Below, piece by piece: positions 1 through 10,200 of a DNA stretch of 64,000 nt. Made by a program: the position numbers and the translations under genes. The notes below the pieces were generated by a model, which ran no database searches, was not told where the DNA came from, and saw only the letters and a list, made by a program, of their open reading frames with translations. Source of the DNA: Ilex aquifolium (Eukaryota; Streptophyta; Magnoliopsida; Aquifoliales; Aquifoliaceae); contig OX637407.1 of assembly GCA_951799425.1 (NCBI GenBank), positions 1,681,501-1,745,500 on the forward strand, given 5' to 3'. The first letter of the stretch is position 1. Every line of letters starts with the position of its first letter.

Positions 1-1772
1 GAGCTTATGTGCGACGCGAGTGATTACGCGGTTGGCGCAGTGCTCGGTGAAAGGGAAGATAAGAGACCCTATGTAATATATTATGCTAGTAAGACTCTTA
101 ACGAAGCACAAATGAATTACGCGGTTGTAGTATTTGTATTAGATACATTTCGGTCCTACATTATTGGTTCACCTATAGTAGTCTATACCGATCACTCTGC
201 TTTGACGTATTTGTTGTCTACGTAGGATGCAAAATCGAGACGCATTAGGTGGATACTCCTCCTACAAGAATTCAATTTGACAATCAAAGACAAAAAAGGA
301 GTTGAGAACGTGGTGGCAGACCATTTATCCCGACTGGTGGTGCAAGAGGCCGATGAGCACATTCCTATCCCTGATTTCTTCCCTGATGAACATTTACTTT
401 CAATTCTTTCTATTTGTCTATGGTATGCTGACATATGTAACTATCTTGCAACAGGACAAATACCACCGCATTGGAGCCCAGAGGATCGAAGAAGATTTAT
501 GGCGGATGTGAAGTACTTTTGCTTCGACAACCCGTACCTGTTCAAGTATTGCCCTGACCAAGTCATGCGGAGATGTGTACCGAAAAATGAACAACGGGAA
601 GTCCCTGCATTCTGCCATTCAGAGGCATGCGGTGGCCATTTCTCTGCAAAGAAGACTTCAGCAAAAATTCTAAAGTCAGGTTTTTATTGGCCCTCTCTGA
701 TAAAGGACTGTATTTCATTTTGTAAAGAATGCGATAGATGTTAACGATTGGGTAGTGTGACCCGAAGGAACATAATGCCCCTCTCCCCAGTACTTGTGAT
801 AGAGATATTTGATTGTTGGGGCATCGACTTCATGGGTCCTTTCTCTATGTCATTTGGCGATCTATACATTCTACTTTTTTTTTTTTTTTTTTAACACCTA
901 AAAATCTGAGTTATACATTCTACTGGCAGTGGACTACATGTCCAAATGGGTGGAGGCTATCCCAACCAAGACCAATGACCACCGGGTCGTGGTCAAATTC
1001 CTGAAAGAAAACATTTTTTCAAGGTTTGGGATGCCTCGTGCAATGATAAACGATGGTGGGTCGCATTTCTGTAATAGACCATTTGCATCTTTGATGTATA
1101 AATATGGTGTCACACATAACGTATCCACCGCATATCACCCACAGACCAATGGCCAAGCTAAGCTAGCCAATAGGGAGATCAAAAATATCTTAGAGAAAAC
1201 GGTGAACCCAAATAGGAAAGATTGGTCATTGAGACTGATTGATGCCCTATGGGCCTACCACACTGCCTACAAGACTGTCTTAGGCATGTCTCCCTACCAG
1301 CTTGTCTATGGAAAGGCATGCCATTTGCCAGTCGAAATGGAACACAAGGCCTATTGGGCCATAAAGACTCTAAACTTCAATTTTGAGAATGGCCGGAGAG
1401 CATATGAAGTTAGAGTTGAATGAATTGGAATAGATTAGAAGAGATGCATATGAGAGCTCAAAAATTTCAAAAAAACGGGCTAAGATCTTTCATGAAAAAT
1501 CCATTGTGAGGAAGTCATTTGAGCCCGGGCAAAAAGTGCTCTTATACAACTCTCGCCTCTCGATCTTTCAAGGAAAACTCCGATCCCGTTGGGATGGGCC
1601 CTGTCTTGTCAAGGTGGCCTACCCCAATGGAGCCGTGGAAGTCACAAACTCTGAGGATGGCAGGACATTCAAGGTCAATGGCCAAAGACTCAAGCCATTC
1701 TTTGAGGGTTTTGAAGGACAAGGAGTGGAGGAGGATTTGACGGATCCGATATATCCGGAATTGGTGGAGTAA
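1..1772 (+). pseudogene. Element A pol remnant: RNase H and integrase
   Basis: This is the C-terminal half of a gypsy polyprotein. RNase H (1-225) reads ELMCDASDYAVGAVLG and then lacks about eight residues that B and D have (around TIEKELLA), so a short in-frame deletion is present. A stop at about 223 follows TYLLST. The integrase zinc region has H...GGH...CKECDRC near 610-740, with a stop directly after. The catalytic core runs from about 929, with INDGGSHF supplying the second acidic residue and [10 protein letters not shown] the glutamate. A frameshift near 1390 breaks the C-terminal part, which resumes at 1506 ([16 protein letters not shown]) and ends at 1772. The piece between 744 and 929 is also broken by a poly(T) insertion. 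Not functional. Confidence 0.9.
863..924 (-). mobile_element. Poly(A) micro-retroposition with 13-bp duplication
   Basis: TATACATTCTACT occurs at 863-875 and again at 912-924. Between the copies is a run of T followed by AACACCTAAAAATCTGAG. Element B has a single copy of the target at the matching integrase position (16735 onward), so this is an insertion. A 13-bp duplication next to a homopolymer A tail on the minus strand is the hallmark of target-primed insertion by LINE machinery, here with a very short template. It also breaks the integrase frame. Confidence 0.75.
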
Positions 1773-3861
1773 TTGGTTTTTATGCTTTTAGTGTAAAGTC
1801 ATTTTTATTTACTTACTTTACTTTTATTTCATGTTACTTACTCTATTTTGTCGTATAGTTTTGTTTTTCCTAATTGCAGATGTTGGTAATTTGTCAAAAG
1901 CTCAATTGCGAGGTGTTCTCTAGCCCTACTCATCTTTTTACAGTCCTTTATTGCATATCATATCTTTTTTGTTGCATTGAGGATAATGCATGAATCAAGT
2001 TGGGGGGTAATGTGCACCATTTGCATGTTACACCAATGTTTGTGGAATTTTTGTGGATAATACCAATTTTTGTGGTGAAAAATTCACCTTTCACATATCA
2101 TACAGATTTTTGTTTACATTAGTGCAAATTATGTGAAAAATTTGAAAATTTTTGTAAAAAAAATATCCAAATGTTGATCGGTATTTCTTTATTAAGAGTG
2201 CTTAGGTTGGATGATATGTTGATCTTTGTTTTGAACCTTGAACCTTGAGCACATGAGCATATTATAGAAGTTAATCCTATGCGTAAGTATCACATATGTA
2301 TCTGCTTTTGAACTCAATCGTATGTGCTCTTTGAATGTGTAATTTTAGCAATTTACGGATTGGATTCATATTTTAGGCTTGACATAAATAGTGGAGATGA
2401 GTAAGGACCCATGAGAGCTTTAGTGCCAATCCTTTTTGGAGGGAACTTACATTTACTCAAGGAACAATTTTTCAATGTCAAATTTGTTCAATAATCTCAT
2501 TATGTTTGTCTTGGCTAGGTGCATTTGGGTAGTAGACTGATTTTGTCTTGATATGTACAATGCCCTCACATGCCTATCTAGAAATGATCTTAGGACATCT
2601 TTGTTTTGCTTTGAGCCTTGGCCTTTTTCTTGAGAAAATATTATCCCTAGTGACGTGATTGAGCCCCAAATTGGAATTCGTTTCTATACCACACATTTGA
2701 CCAAGCCAATGTAAAATGATAAAAATTTACCTCACCTTGGTTGTTCCTAGAGCTGAATATGAGTAATCGTAAAAGAGAAGGATGTATGGTGTGGAAACTC
2801 AAACAAAAGGGGTGAATGATGTTGAAACTCAAAGAGTTGAATGGGAAAAGAATGAAAATCCAAGTAAAAGAGAAAAAGGGGTGAAAAGAAGAAAGAATGA
2901 TCAAAAGAAAAGGAAAATGTTAAGGAAAAGAAGAAAAAGGAATAAAGAGTGTGGTGATGGGTTTGGACTGAAAATCCCATGAAAAAGGAGATGTTTTTGA
3001 AATAAAGGTCTTTCACTCGGAACAAACCTCTTCGTTATCCTATATCCTTCGTTTCTTTTGCCTAAATATCACCCTAAGGCCCCATTATAGCCCTTGAAGT
3101 CCTAAATGATATAGGGAAGCATGGGAGATGCATACTTTTAATTAAAAAGAGGAGTTAGTTTTGCTACCTAATGCCCTAGCATTCCATTCATGAGATTATG
3201 CCAAGGTCGTTTCATTTTCAGCATGAACTTCATTTTTGGATTACATGTGAGCATACTTTGTTTTGTGCACAAGATTCTATCTCGCATGCACACATGAAGT
3301 GCATGCCAAGATAACTATAGTGTGATTCACTGTTGAGAGAGACCCTTGGTGAGTTTTGCATTGAAGCTAAATTTGGCTAGCCTTTCGAATGTGAATTCTG
3401 TTGTGTAAATGCTTAAATTACTTGTCCAATTCACACACACACGAGTTGGAAAATGAATGTGTAGGTTCATACTCTAGACTAGTATTCAAGGCTATAGTAA
3501 TGCTCATGTGTGCTTGATTTGAGCGTTTGAATGACGTGTTTCGTAGCCCTATGCTTGAAGGATAGAGGAATATTGCTCAAGTTTTTGATATTTGAATGAA
3601 TTAGGAATGCCCATGTTTTTGAATATGTGTCTTGCATTTTGGGTAATCATTTTGATAGTAAATATAGAAATCCATGCCTTGGGTGTTGAATGTATCAAAA
3701 TTTTAAATCATATTGCAATTTCGGTAATGACTTGGGTGTTGATGGTTCAACTTGTGGTTTATAAGTGTAACACATGTTTTGGGTGTAGGAGAGGTAATAA
3801 AGAGAGTGTTAGAATGTGTAGGGTAGGTCCTGAAATGAAGTAGAGTGGAAGTGTGTTGGAC
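1773..3861 (+). other. Element A non-coding spacer between pol and third ORF
   Basis: About 2.1 kb with no credible protein. The same spacer is present in B (17599-19627) with recognisable landmarks: a GCATTGAGGATAATGCATGA motif soon after pol, a purine-rich block near 2850-2960, and a CACACACACACGAGTT tract near 3430. Open frames here (2647-3025 in several frames, 3592-3843) differ between copies and look accidental. Conservation of such a long spacer in A and B suggests it belongs to the element rather than being inserted DNA. Confidence 0.7.
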
Positions 3862-3990
3862 AGCAGGGGTTTTGGCTACTGGTCCTGCACCTACCGCAGA
3901 CCTACTGGTATTTTTTGTTCACTGGAGGAAAACCTACCGATAGGTTTCCATCGACCTACCGGTAGGTTTTGTCCAGAATGCCAAAATTAG
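3862..3990 (+). promoter_or_regulatory. Palindrome array upstream of element A third ORF
   Basis: Degenerate copies of CCTACCGGTAGG and CCTACCGATAGG occur here with TACTGG spacers, followed by a TCCAGAATGCC segment. The stretch that ends in ATCGACCTACCGGTAGG is almost identical to one in A's own LTR (near 6249-6269). After the array come a TTAGGGTTTTTT stretch and a pyrimidine-rich, leader-like region before the third ORF. Its likely role as an internal promoter element is inference. Confidence 0.5.
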
Positions 3991-4256
3991 GGTTTTTTAA
4001 TCGAATTTTTTTGGGATGACTATTCATTGTCTCCCTCATTTACAAACCCTAAGGCATTTCCCTCTCACCCAAAGCATCTCTAACCTACTAGATCCCTCTC
4101 CTACTCCATTATTCCTTCAATTCTCACTGCCAGGTGTGTTAATTTAGTGATTTTGTTTGAAGATTTGAAGTTTGCCTATTTTGAAACCCTTGTTTGCCGA
4201 AAATTCCATAAACCCTAATCTCCTCTACTCTCTTCAAAACCTCCAAGATCTTTGCA

Positions 4257-5613
4257 ATGGCTCGCCAAGTGATGACTCTCCGGGATGCTATGCTATGGAC
4301 CCAATTGAGGGTTTCATCTTAGCCCTTTTTGCACTCTTGATCTTTGGGGCATTGTTGCTGTGCATAGCCCGAACAAAACGCACCGGGCCAAACTCTCCAC
4401 AGCCCGAGGACACAAATGCCCGCAAGAGGAGTGGGGAGGGGTCTAGTGGAGACCGGCATTAACAAAGAAAGAAGGCGAGGAATGAGGCAAGGTACCAAAG
4501 AATTGAGGAGAAGAACGTTACTTGCGAGAGGTACCTCAATCACATATCCCTTACCCCAAGAAACGAGGTTGTTAGGATCATTGTTGCCCATGGGATGACG
4601 TTTTGGTTTGAGCCTGTGGAAGGGTTCAATTTGTCTTTGTGCCTGGAATCCTACCAAAAAATCAAGGTGGTTGGTGAGGGTGAGGTCTTGAGGACGAACG
4701 TAAGGGGTAAGACGATTGATGTGACCCCTGCAGTGATTGCTACCCTCCTACATTACGAGAGGCCACCTCCCTCTACCCCGGTGTACACCCATAACATCGC
4801 CAAGGTCAAGACCATCCTAGAGTTTGTGGCATTGATGTACGAGGACCCGACTCAATTTAAGAGAACGGTCCAAGTCGGGGGCCTTAAACATTCATATGGG
4901 ATTTTGAACAAGCTTCTTCATTATAACTTGCTTCCGAGGGGCGCCGAGAAGATGCCTAACATTGAAAAGCTGGCCCTTTTGGATGCGGTAATGTCGGGAA
5001 AGGCGGTAGACTTTGCACTATTTTTATGGGAGGTAATGAAGGACTTCGCCGAGACCCAAAAGCCTAAGGCCAATCTACCTTTTGGGAACTTGGTCACTCG
5101 GATGTGCAAGCATTTCAAAGTGAAGGCCTATGCCTTTGACAAGCTCACTTCCCCCGAGAATGGGGCTATTGGAAAGGCCAGTAGCAGCAAGAGGACGGCG
5201 ATGAGCCGTGGTGAGCGGGCTAGGGTTTCCAGGCCAGAATCAAAAGCCGCTGGACCTTCTTCTTCTGCACCATCTGTGGAGCCTATTTCCCTGGGCCATC
5301 GACCTCTGCACTGGAGCCCTCAGTATCTCAGCACCTCGATGCATTAGAGGTGACAGTACATGGGATCTCTGCCATGATGGCTCGACTGTTTCAGCATACG
5401 TTCCCTGGAGAGCCCATCCCTGGTGGACCACCATCTCCATCTGCTGGACCCTCCGTTTCTACCCCCTCAGCTTCCACTGTAGTTGAGGTGGGGGACTTGG
5501 AGGATGACGACGATGAGGAAGAGGATGAGGACTCCGAGGCTGGTGGAGATGATGGTGCTGGTGGAGATGATGGTGATGGTGGTGATGAGGGTGAGGACGG
5601 AGACGAGGAGTAG
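4257..5613 (+). pseudogene. Element A third ORF (plant transposon domain), frameshifted
   Basis: Matches the third ORFs of B and D. The N-terminus carries a hydrophobic segment of about 20 residues (FILALFALLIFGALLLCIA), then a basic stretch (RTKRTGP...RKRSGEG). The central conserved domain (4595 onward) has NVRGKTIDVTP, HYERPPPSTPVY, LHYNLLPRG and LPFGNLVTRMC. I believe this is the family Pfam calls putative plant transposon protein, common downstream of pol in Athila elements. A basic Ser/Pro-rich linker and a very acidic Asp/Glu/Gly tail (about 5500-5613) end the protein. Frameshifts lie near 4300, between 4462 and 4595, and near 5347. The start at 4257 is chosen because MAR aligns with the B and D starts. 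The function of the family is not established. Confidence 0.75.
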
Positions 5614-5928
5614 GATGCCATGGTTTTTGTCTTTTCTTTTTGAGTGGAGTAGTACATAGCTAGGAGTGGAGTCATTGGCCTAGTAGAAGAGTCTCTAGGA
5701 ATTTTAGGCCATTTTGTCTCTTTTTGAAGTTCGACTCCATGTACTCTAACTTTGAAATACATTAATGAAATACCACCATTTTTGTTCCATCAGTCCCAAG
5801 TTCATTTCATTAATTGCATTATGATTTTTGTATTTTTAATGTTTGATGAATTACTTGTGTAAATGGATTGTTTTAATTTTATACTTGCTGGTTTGAAAAT
5901 AAACTTTGCTAGGGACTAGCAAAGCTCA
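5614..5928 (+). other. Element A 3' untranslated region
   Basis: Non-coding stretch between the third ORF stop and the polypurine tract. The same sequence type precedes the LTR in B (21012-21210) and, reversed, in D (23080-23390), including GCTAGGGACTAGCAAAGCTC just before the purine tract. Confidence 0.6.
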
Positions 5929-5940
5929 AGTTAGGGGGTG
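5929..5940 (+). other. Polypurine tract of element A
   Basis: AGTTAGGGGG followed by TG directly precedes the LTR start TGATTAGCAC. Purine-rich tracts here prime plus-strand DNA synthesis in LTR retrotransposons. The equivalent tract in B ends at 21224. Confidence 0.75.
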
Positions 5941-7582
5941 TGATTAGCACAAAATATTGCATATTTTATGTACATTTACATCCCTTTTACATTTGCTTTT
6001 GCGATTAAAATGAGCGGAATTGCAATGTTCGAGCTTTTAATGGAGTTTTGATATGTTTACAGGAAAAGGGGTTCAAATGGTGCTTGTTAGACCATATCAT
6101 AATGCTTAAGATTATTGGAGTTGAGGTGGAGGCTTGATGTCTGCTTGAAAGGTGGAGGAACCAAGAATTTTGCAAAACAAGGAAAAACCTACCAGTAGGC
6201 CCTACCAATAGGTTTTGGCTACTGGACCTGCACCTATCGGTAGGTTTCCATCGACCTACCGGTAGGTTTTACTGAAACAGGACAGATTCTGCATCTCAAG
6301 CTCTGCAACTTTGGGGGTCCCACCATTGGGTCACCCCCTCGTCCCTGACACTTCTTACACACAAGACACCCCTTTTTCACCCTAGCTTGGACTTTTGGAT
6401 GCTTGGACATAAATGAGGAGAGAGAGAATGGGTGAAGCTGGGTGTGCAGGCTAAGCCTGCACTGGCCTGCCCAGCCCATCCCTTTCAGCCCCTTTTGATT
6501 GGGATCACATCACACAGGCTAAGGAGGGGCTCCATGGACGTTTTTGGCAAGAATACATACCATTATTCAGGATTATGGATACACATTGTAATATAGAGAG
6601 AGAAACTCAAAGAAAGAAGATGAATAGTGCTAGAGAGAGAAGTTGATATTTTTGCATTTTCTTCCATACATTGTCTTGTAATTCCTTGAAAGACATTTCT
6701 AAGCTTTATTGAATGTATTGAACGTCATTTATTACAAGCATACTTCAAGTTTAGTTGAGTGTCCTAGCTTTTACCATTAATGTATTTAAGTTTTCATCTC
6801 AAAGCTTTTCAAATGGGTCTTAAATGCATTTTCTTGTAGTTTTATGTTTTCTTGCATTAGTTAAGTTCCAAGCTTCATTTCTTACAATGTCTCTTCATTA
6901 TGTCTATGTTCTTGCTTTCATTATGAGTAGCTAAATCTTAAGTTGACTAATCCAAGGGAGAACTCCTCTTGGGTATGCCATTTTAACTCATTTTCATTAC
7001 CCCTCGTAGTGTACGTTGGTTCGGTTTGACTGGGTTGAGTTTGGACATGGTTGTGAGTCTTTGATATACCGTATGCATTGTCACGGGGTATGCTTGGATC
7101 CTCACCTCCATTCTAGTCTCTCTCTTCCCATGAATCAATCAAACATCTAGACACCATTGGGAGAAGGTCTCGAGTTGAGTTGGCATTCCCATTGGAATGA
7201 ACCCTTCGGATTAGCCAACACTTGTTTCATTCTATTTTCATCAAAAACACACTCACAAACCAAACTCAAACAACAAAAGACTTTTACACTTTTCTTTTTG
7301 TTCACCAAAAATCACCTTCACCACGATTCGACCTCCTTCCCTGAGGAGACGAACTTGGAATACCAATCACAAGTAAAAGCACGACATTTGAAAGTCTCCC
7401 TGCGCTTGAGAAGCACTTTTGTTCACACACACACACACACACACACATCATTCCACATCATTCTGTTACCTCATCTCTTGCATCATTCTGAAGGAGAGTG
7501 ACACTCCCCTATCCCTATAACACATACACACATTGAGGGATGATGTACGGAGATTAGGGAATATGAAGGAAACCATCAAGCA
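5941..7582 (+). repeat. 3' LTR of element A
   Basis: 1,642 bp starting TGATTAGCAC and ending ATCAAGCA (TG...CA). The boundaries are fixed by the solo LTR at 43673-45256, whose ATGGT duplication shows exactly where this family starts and ends. It carries a palindrome array at 6184-6275, a (CA)n tract near 7421-7446, and a purine-rich GTAATATAGAGAGAG region near 6590 that may lie close to the transcription start. Short ORFs inside it are accidental. Confidence 0.92.
6184..6275 (+). promoter_or_regulatory. CTACCGGTAG palindrome array in LTR A
   Basis: Four imperfect palindromes (CCTACCAGTAGG, CCTACCAATAGG, CCTATCGGTAGG, CCTACCGGTAGG) lie about 240 bp into the LTR, with a GGCTACTGG spacer between them. 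The variants centre on the same hexamer and the same series recurs upstream of A's third ORF. They probably lie in U3. Factor binding is inference. Confidence 0.55.
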
Positions 7583-8455
7583 TGTGGGTGTGTGCGCATG
7601 GTTGTTATCAAACACCACACTTGGGTGGATGATGGGTAGGCTCGGGAAAGTTGGATCGAAGATCCGGCTGAGTTGCACGGTTTGCATTGAAAATTGAGTC
7701 GGGATTAGCAAGAAGGGCTAGACTATCCCTCAGGTGCAAGACCCGATTACTTAGGATACGCACTCCCTTGGTTTAGTCCATAAAGTGTGTCGGTGTACGC
7801 GGTACCGTTGGTGAAAGTTCATGAATTTCGTGTCGATTGGGTGGCCATTGGTGTAATTCCATAAATATCCACCCCAAGAAAGACCCAGAAATTTAATGGT
7901 CATTGGATGTGTAACATCAATGGCGGGGGCTTTGAATGCCTGAAATTGCACACATTGCATATGCATGTGTTGAGGGAGCCGGCGAAGGCTCGGGTTGAGT
8001 AACATGAGGGAGTCTCATCTCATTTCATAGCATGACATGGTGATTCCTATCTTTGAATTGCATATTCTTGATTGGAATGTTTGTTGCTTGTTGTATTGTG
8101 CATGTGGACATTTCATATACATCTAGGTTAGAGGATAGCCTCTTTAGGAGATACCCTATTGAGCGTGACTCACCCTTTTTGGGAAAACATTTCAGGTACG
8201 GGGTATACACCGGTGGAAGGCTCTCATTCGGGGCTCTAAGGTTGAAGAAAAGCCGACTTGTTGCTTTTAAACCTTTTTTTGTAAAACTTTTGTGAAATCC
8301 GGTTTTGGACTTGTAAATATATGAAAATGATTGTAATTGAATTTGTACGAACTATGTTTCATGTGAAAACTTCACTATACATGTGTTGGGTTGATATGGA
8401 GTGGATTGGAATGGATTGGAAATCGAAAACGGATGAAATGGGCAATTCTTGGCAC

Positions 8456-8735
8456 ACCTATCGGTAGGAAGTTGAGCCTTTCTACCGGTAGATGTGGTCC
8501 AGTAGGCAACTTCTACCGGTAGGTTTAGCCGGTAGAACTTTTCTAGTAGAGTTCTCCTACCGGTAGAACGTCACTATTCCTACCGGTAGAAGAATTCCAG
8601 TGGGCTCTTTCTACCGGTAGAACATGTACTTCTTCTACTAGTAGATTTTCCCAGATTTTCTAAAAAAAATAGAAGTCCAGTACACAACTTCTACTGGTAG
8701 GTTTTTGAACACTTCTACTGGTAGGTTTTCTTCAA
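8456..8735 (+). promoter_or_regulatory. TCTACCGGTAGA palindrome array in T1
   Basis: About ten perfect or near-perfect copies of CTACCGGTAG and variants (CTACTAGTAG, CTACTGGTAG, CTATCGGTAG), spaced irregularly at roughly 20-40 bp, with GTCCAGTAGGC spacers. The matching array in the solo LTR at 57325-59845 is the same type and lies at the same place in the LTR. Confidence 0.6.
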
Positions 8736-8896
8736 ACTTCAAATTTTTGAAATATTTTGCTAAGCTCTTGGGCATCGATTCCTTGTGCCCAAGGAGGTTA
8801 TAAGGGATACTAATGACAATGATTGAGGTGTAAAGGCTACAAGTGTGGGTTAAGATCCCGGTTAAGGGGATGCTATTGACGTGACGTCGGGGGTTG

Positions 8897-9092
8897 TGTG
8901 AGGTTCCTGTTAAGGATGCACAGTCCTGGAATCCCACATCGGCTGGAAGAGGGGGAGTTGCTGGGCTTATTAGTAGGCTCCTTTCCTTACCTGTTAAGAG
9001 GCCTTTTCCCAGGAATACTGGGAGGAACAAAACCGTGAGGGCCAGTGGGCCCAAAGCGGACAATATCTTGACATGTGGAGGGCGGTGTTACA
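8897..9092 (+). repeat. 5' LTR of the TRIM
   Basis: 196 bp, TG...CA. It contains AATCCCACATCGGCTGG, a motif I recognise from other plant miniature LTRs, and is GC-richer than the surrounding DNA. Confidence 0.93.
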
Positions 9093-9095
9093 GAG

Positions 9096-9107
9096 TGGTA
9101 TCAGAGC
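9096..9107 (+). other. TRIM primer-binding site, initiator tRNA-Met
   Basis: TGGTATCAGAGC is the complement of the 3' end of plant initiator tRNA-Met, the usual primer of Copia elements and TRIMs. Confidence 0.92.
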
Positions 9108-9219
9108 CGACCCTTGCCCGGTCTGAGGGTGGGGCCCTACCGTGCCTACGGGTGGGCAGGAGGTTACTAGTAAGTATGCCTGTGCTGCCCGGGGACGTGC
9201 AACCCTAAGGGGGGTGGAT

Positions 9220-9415
9220 TGTGAGGTTCCTGTTAAGGATGCACAGTCCTGGAATCCCACATCGGCTGGAATAGGGGGAGTTGCTGGGCTTATTAGTAGG
9301 CTCCTTTCCTTACCTGTTAAGAGGCCTTTTCCCAGGAATACTGGGAGGAACAAAACCGTGTGGGCCAGTGGGCCCAAAGCGGATAATAACTTGACATGTG
9401 GAGGGGGGTGTTACA
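9220..9415 (+). repeat. 3' LTR of the TRIM
   Basis: 196 bp copy of the first LTR with about five substitutions. It is followed at once by the GGTTG duplication. Confidence 0.93.
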
Positions 9416-9474
9416 GGTTGTGTGACGATCACGAGAACGGTTGATAAAGGACCCCCGGTTTTAGGGGCGTCACA

Positions 9475-9833
9475 CTACAACTACCGATAGAACTTCTCTG
9501 ATGAAAACTTGTAAACTTCTATGAGCTGAGGTACCGGTAGAACTAACTTCCTAACGGTAGAACCTTGTCTTTCTTGCTTCATACCGATAGTTCTTCTATT
9601 TTCCCCAATTAGCTTTGTAAGGCCTCCGGCTTCATCTAATCCCGACCAAACTCATTGCCACCATGTTTCTTGTCATCGTACATACTAAAACTCCATATTT
9701 ATACCTATAATACCTGCAACACCAAAATCAAGGCTTAAGCTGCAAAATGCACTAAGTGAAACAAGTTAGTTGGTTAGCAAGCCTAAATTAGATGTGAAAG
9801 GCTATGAAATAACGCAATATTGAGTATTCATCA
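9475..9833 (-). repeat. Athila-2 3' LTR fragment (F)
   Basis: About 90% similar by eye to 48385-48741, the first quarter of element G's LTR. In minus-strand reading it starts TGATGAATACTCAATATTGC and is cut off by T1 at 9475. It contains palindromes of the CTACCGGTAG type and lacks about 15 bp of the palindrome cluster that G has. The adjacent polypurine tract shows it is a 3' LTR. It may be the 3' LTR of G itself, separated by later insertions. Confidence 0.75.
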
Positions 9834-9958
9834 CACCCCCCCAACTTAAGCGTTGCTAGAACCTAGCAATTGTCAACAAGAGAAAACAGACGGATCACAA
9901 CCAATTCTCAAAGCAACCATAACAACAATGAAAATAATAGAACTATAAAGCATATATC
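9834..9958 (-). other. Athila-2 polypurine tract and pre-LTR interior
   Basis: Read on the minus strand, TTGCTAGGTTCTAGCAACGCTTAAGTT leads into GGGGGGGTG and then the LTR start. A, B and D have the same arrangement with slightly different bases. The interior continues for only about 110 bp before the large-LTR copy at 9959. Confidence 0.65.
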
Positions 9959-10200
9959 TATGACGCCCCAATTTCTGGGGGTCTCGATTAACCCGTTGAT
10001 AACCCATCAACCCACAGAAAAACCCATGATACTGCTTAACCTGATAACACATAGTAATACCCCATTCACCGGGGTCCATAACTTAAGCAAATTCGGGCAG
10101 GATCTTCTTTGTACGGGGAGCTCTACCCAACACATATAACCCTTTGCAGTCTTAGTCATTGACCACATCGGGTCCTAATATCAACATTAAATCAACACAA
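9959..10200 (-). repeat. Large-LTR family fragment (copy 5), interrupted by B
   Basis: Matches the 3'-terminal 242 bp (minus strand) of the family: TATGACGCCCC at its edge, then CCGGGGTCCATAA and a GTACGGGGAGCTCTACCC block also present at 53823-53845. The first G of TGTGACGCC is A here. Element B starts directly after, at 10201. CACAA at 10196-10200 is B's left-hand target duplication; its right partner has been lost. Confidence 0.75.

Larger units (their letters stand above)
1..7582 (+). mobile_element. Athila-type Ty3/gypsy element A, 3' part
   Basis: The window opens inside the RNase H region of a plus-strand LTR retrotransposon. The order RNase H, integrase, long spacer, third ORF, polypurine tract, LTR is that of Athila elements. 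Its 5' LTR, gag, protease and RT lie upstream of the window. It is defective, with stops, frameshifts and a small deletion. The 3' LTR ends in CATCAAGCA at 7582, the same end as other LTRs of the family here. The five bases after it (TGTGG) should recur upstream of the element if it inserted into T1, the large-LTR copy at 7583-9474. Confidence 0.9.
8897..9415 (+). mobile_element. TRIM element, complete, with GGTTG target duplication
   Basis: A terminal-repeat retrotransposon in miniature. Two direct LTRs of 196 bp (8897-9092 and 9220-9415), both TGTGAGG...GTGTTACA, differ at about five positions by my count. Between them are 127 bp: a primer-binding site for initiator tRNA-Met (TGGTATCAGAGC, 9096-9107) three bases after the first LTR, and a purine tract (AAGGGGGGTGGA) just before the second. 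GGTTG flanks the element at 8892-8896 and 9416-9420. No protein is encoded, so an autonomous partner must have supplied the enzymes. Confidence 0.95.
7583..9474 (+). repeat. Large-LTR family copy T1, 3' part of an LTR
   Basis: Reverse-complement match to the LTR family present complete at 50453-53102, 53683-56051 and 57325-59845. In the orientation set by TATA boxes in the full copies, T1 runs on the plus strand and ends in GGGGCGTCACA at 9474. Its first part was separated by the insertion of element A and lies upstream of the window. The TRIM at 8897-9415 sits inside it. CTACA (9475-9479) is the expected right-hand target duplication. No primer-binding site follows, so this is a solo or 3' LTR. 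No coding potential. Confidence 0.8.

Noticed and set aside
2647-3025. Hydrophobic, Phe/Ser-rich minus ORFs in the A spacer (and 18563-18811 in B)
   Set aside because: Complement of a purine-rich GAAAAGAAG tract; low complexity rather than a membrane protein.
5391-5762. Minus-strand ORF with a long serine run
   Set aside because: It is the complement of the acidic Asp/Glu/Gly tail of the third ORF of element A.
8456-8735. CRISPR-like array of short palindromic repeats
   Set aside because: Plant LTR context, irregular spacing, repeats of only 10-12 bp and spacers that are themselves similar. No cas genes.
8638-9377. Two similar minus-strand ORFs, and their plus-strand partners, around 8900-9440
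   Set aside because: Their similarity comes from the two LTRs of the TRIM; they are shadows without coding value.
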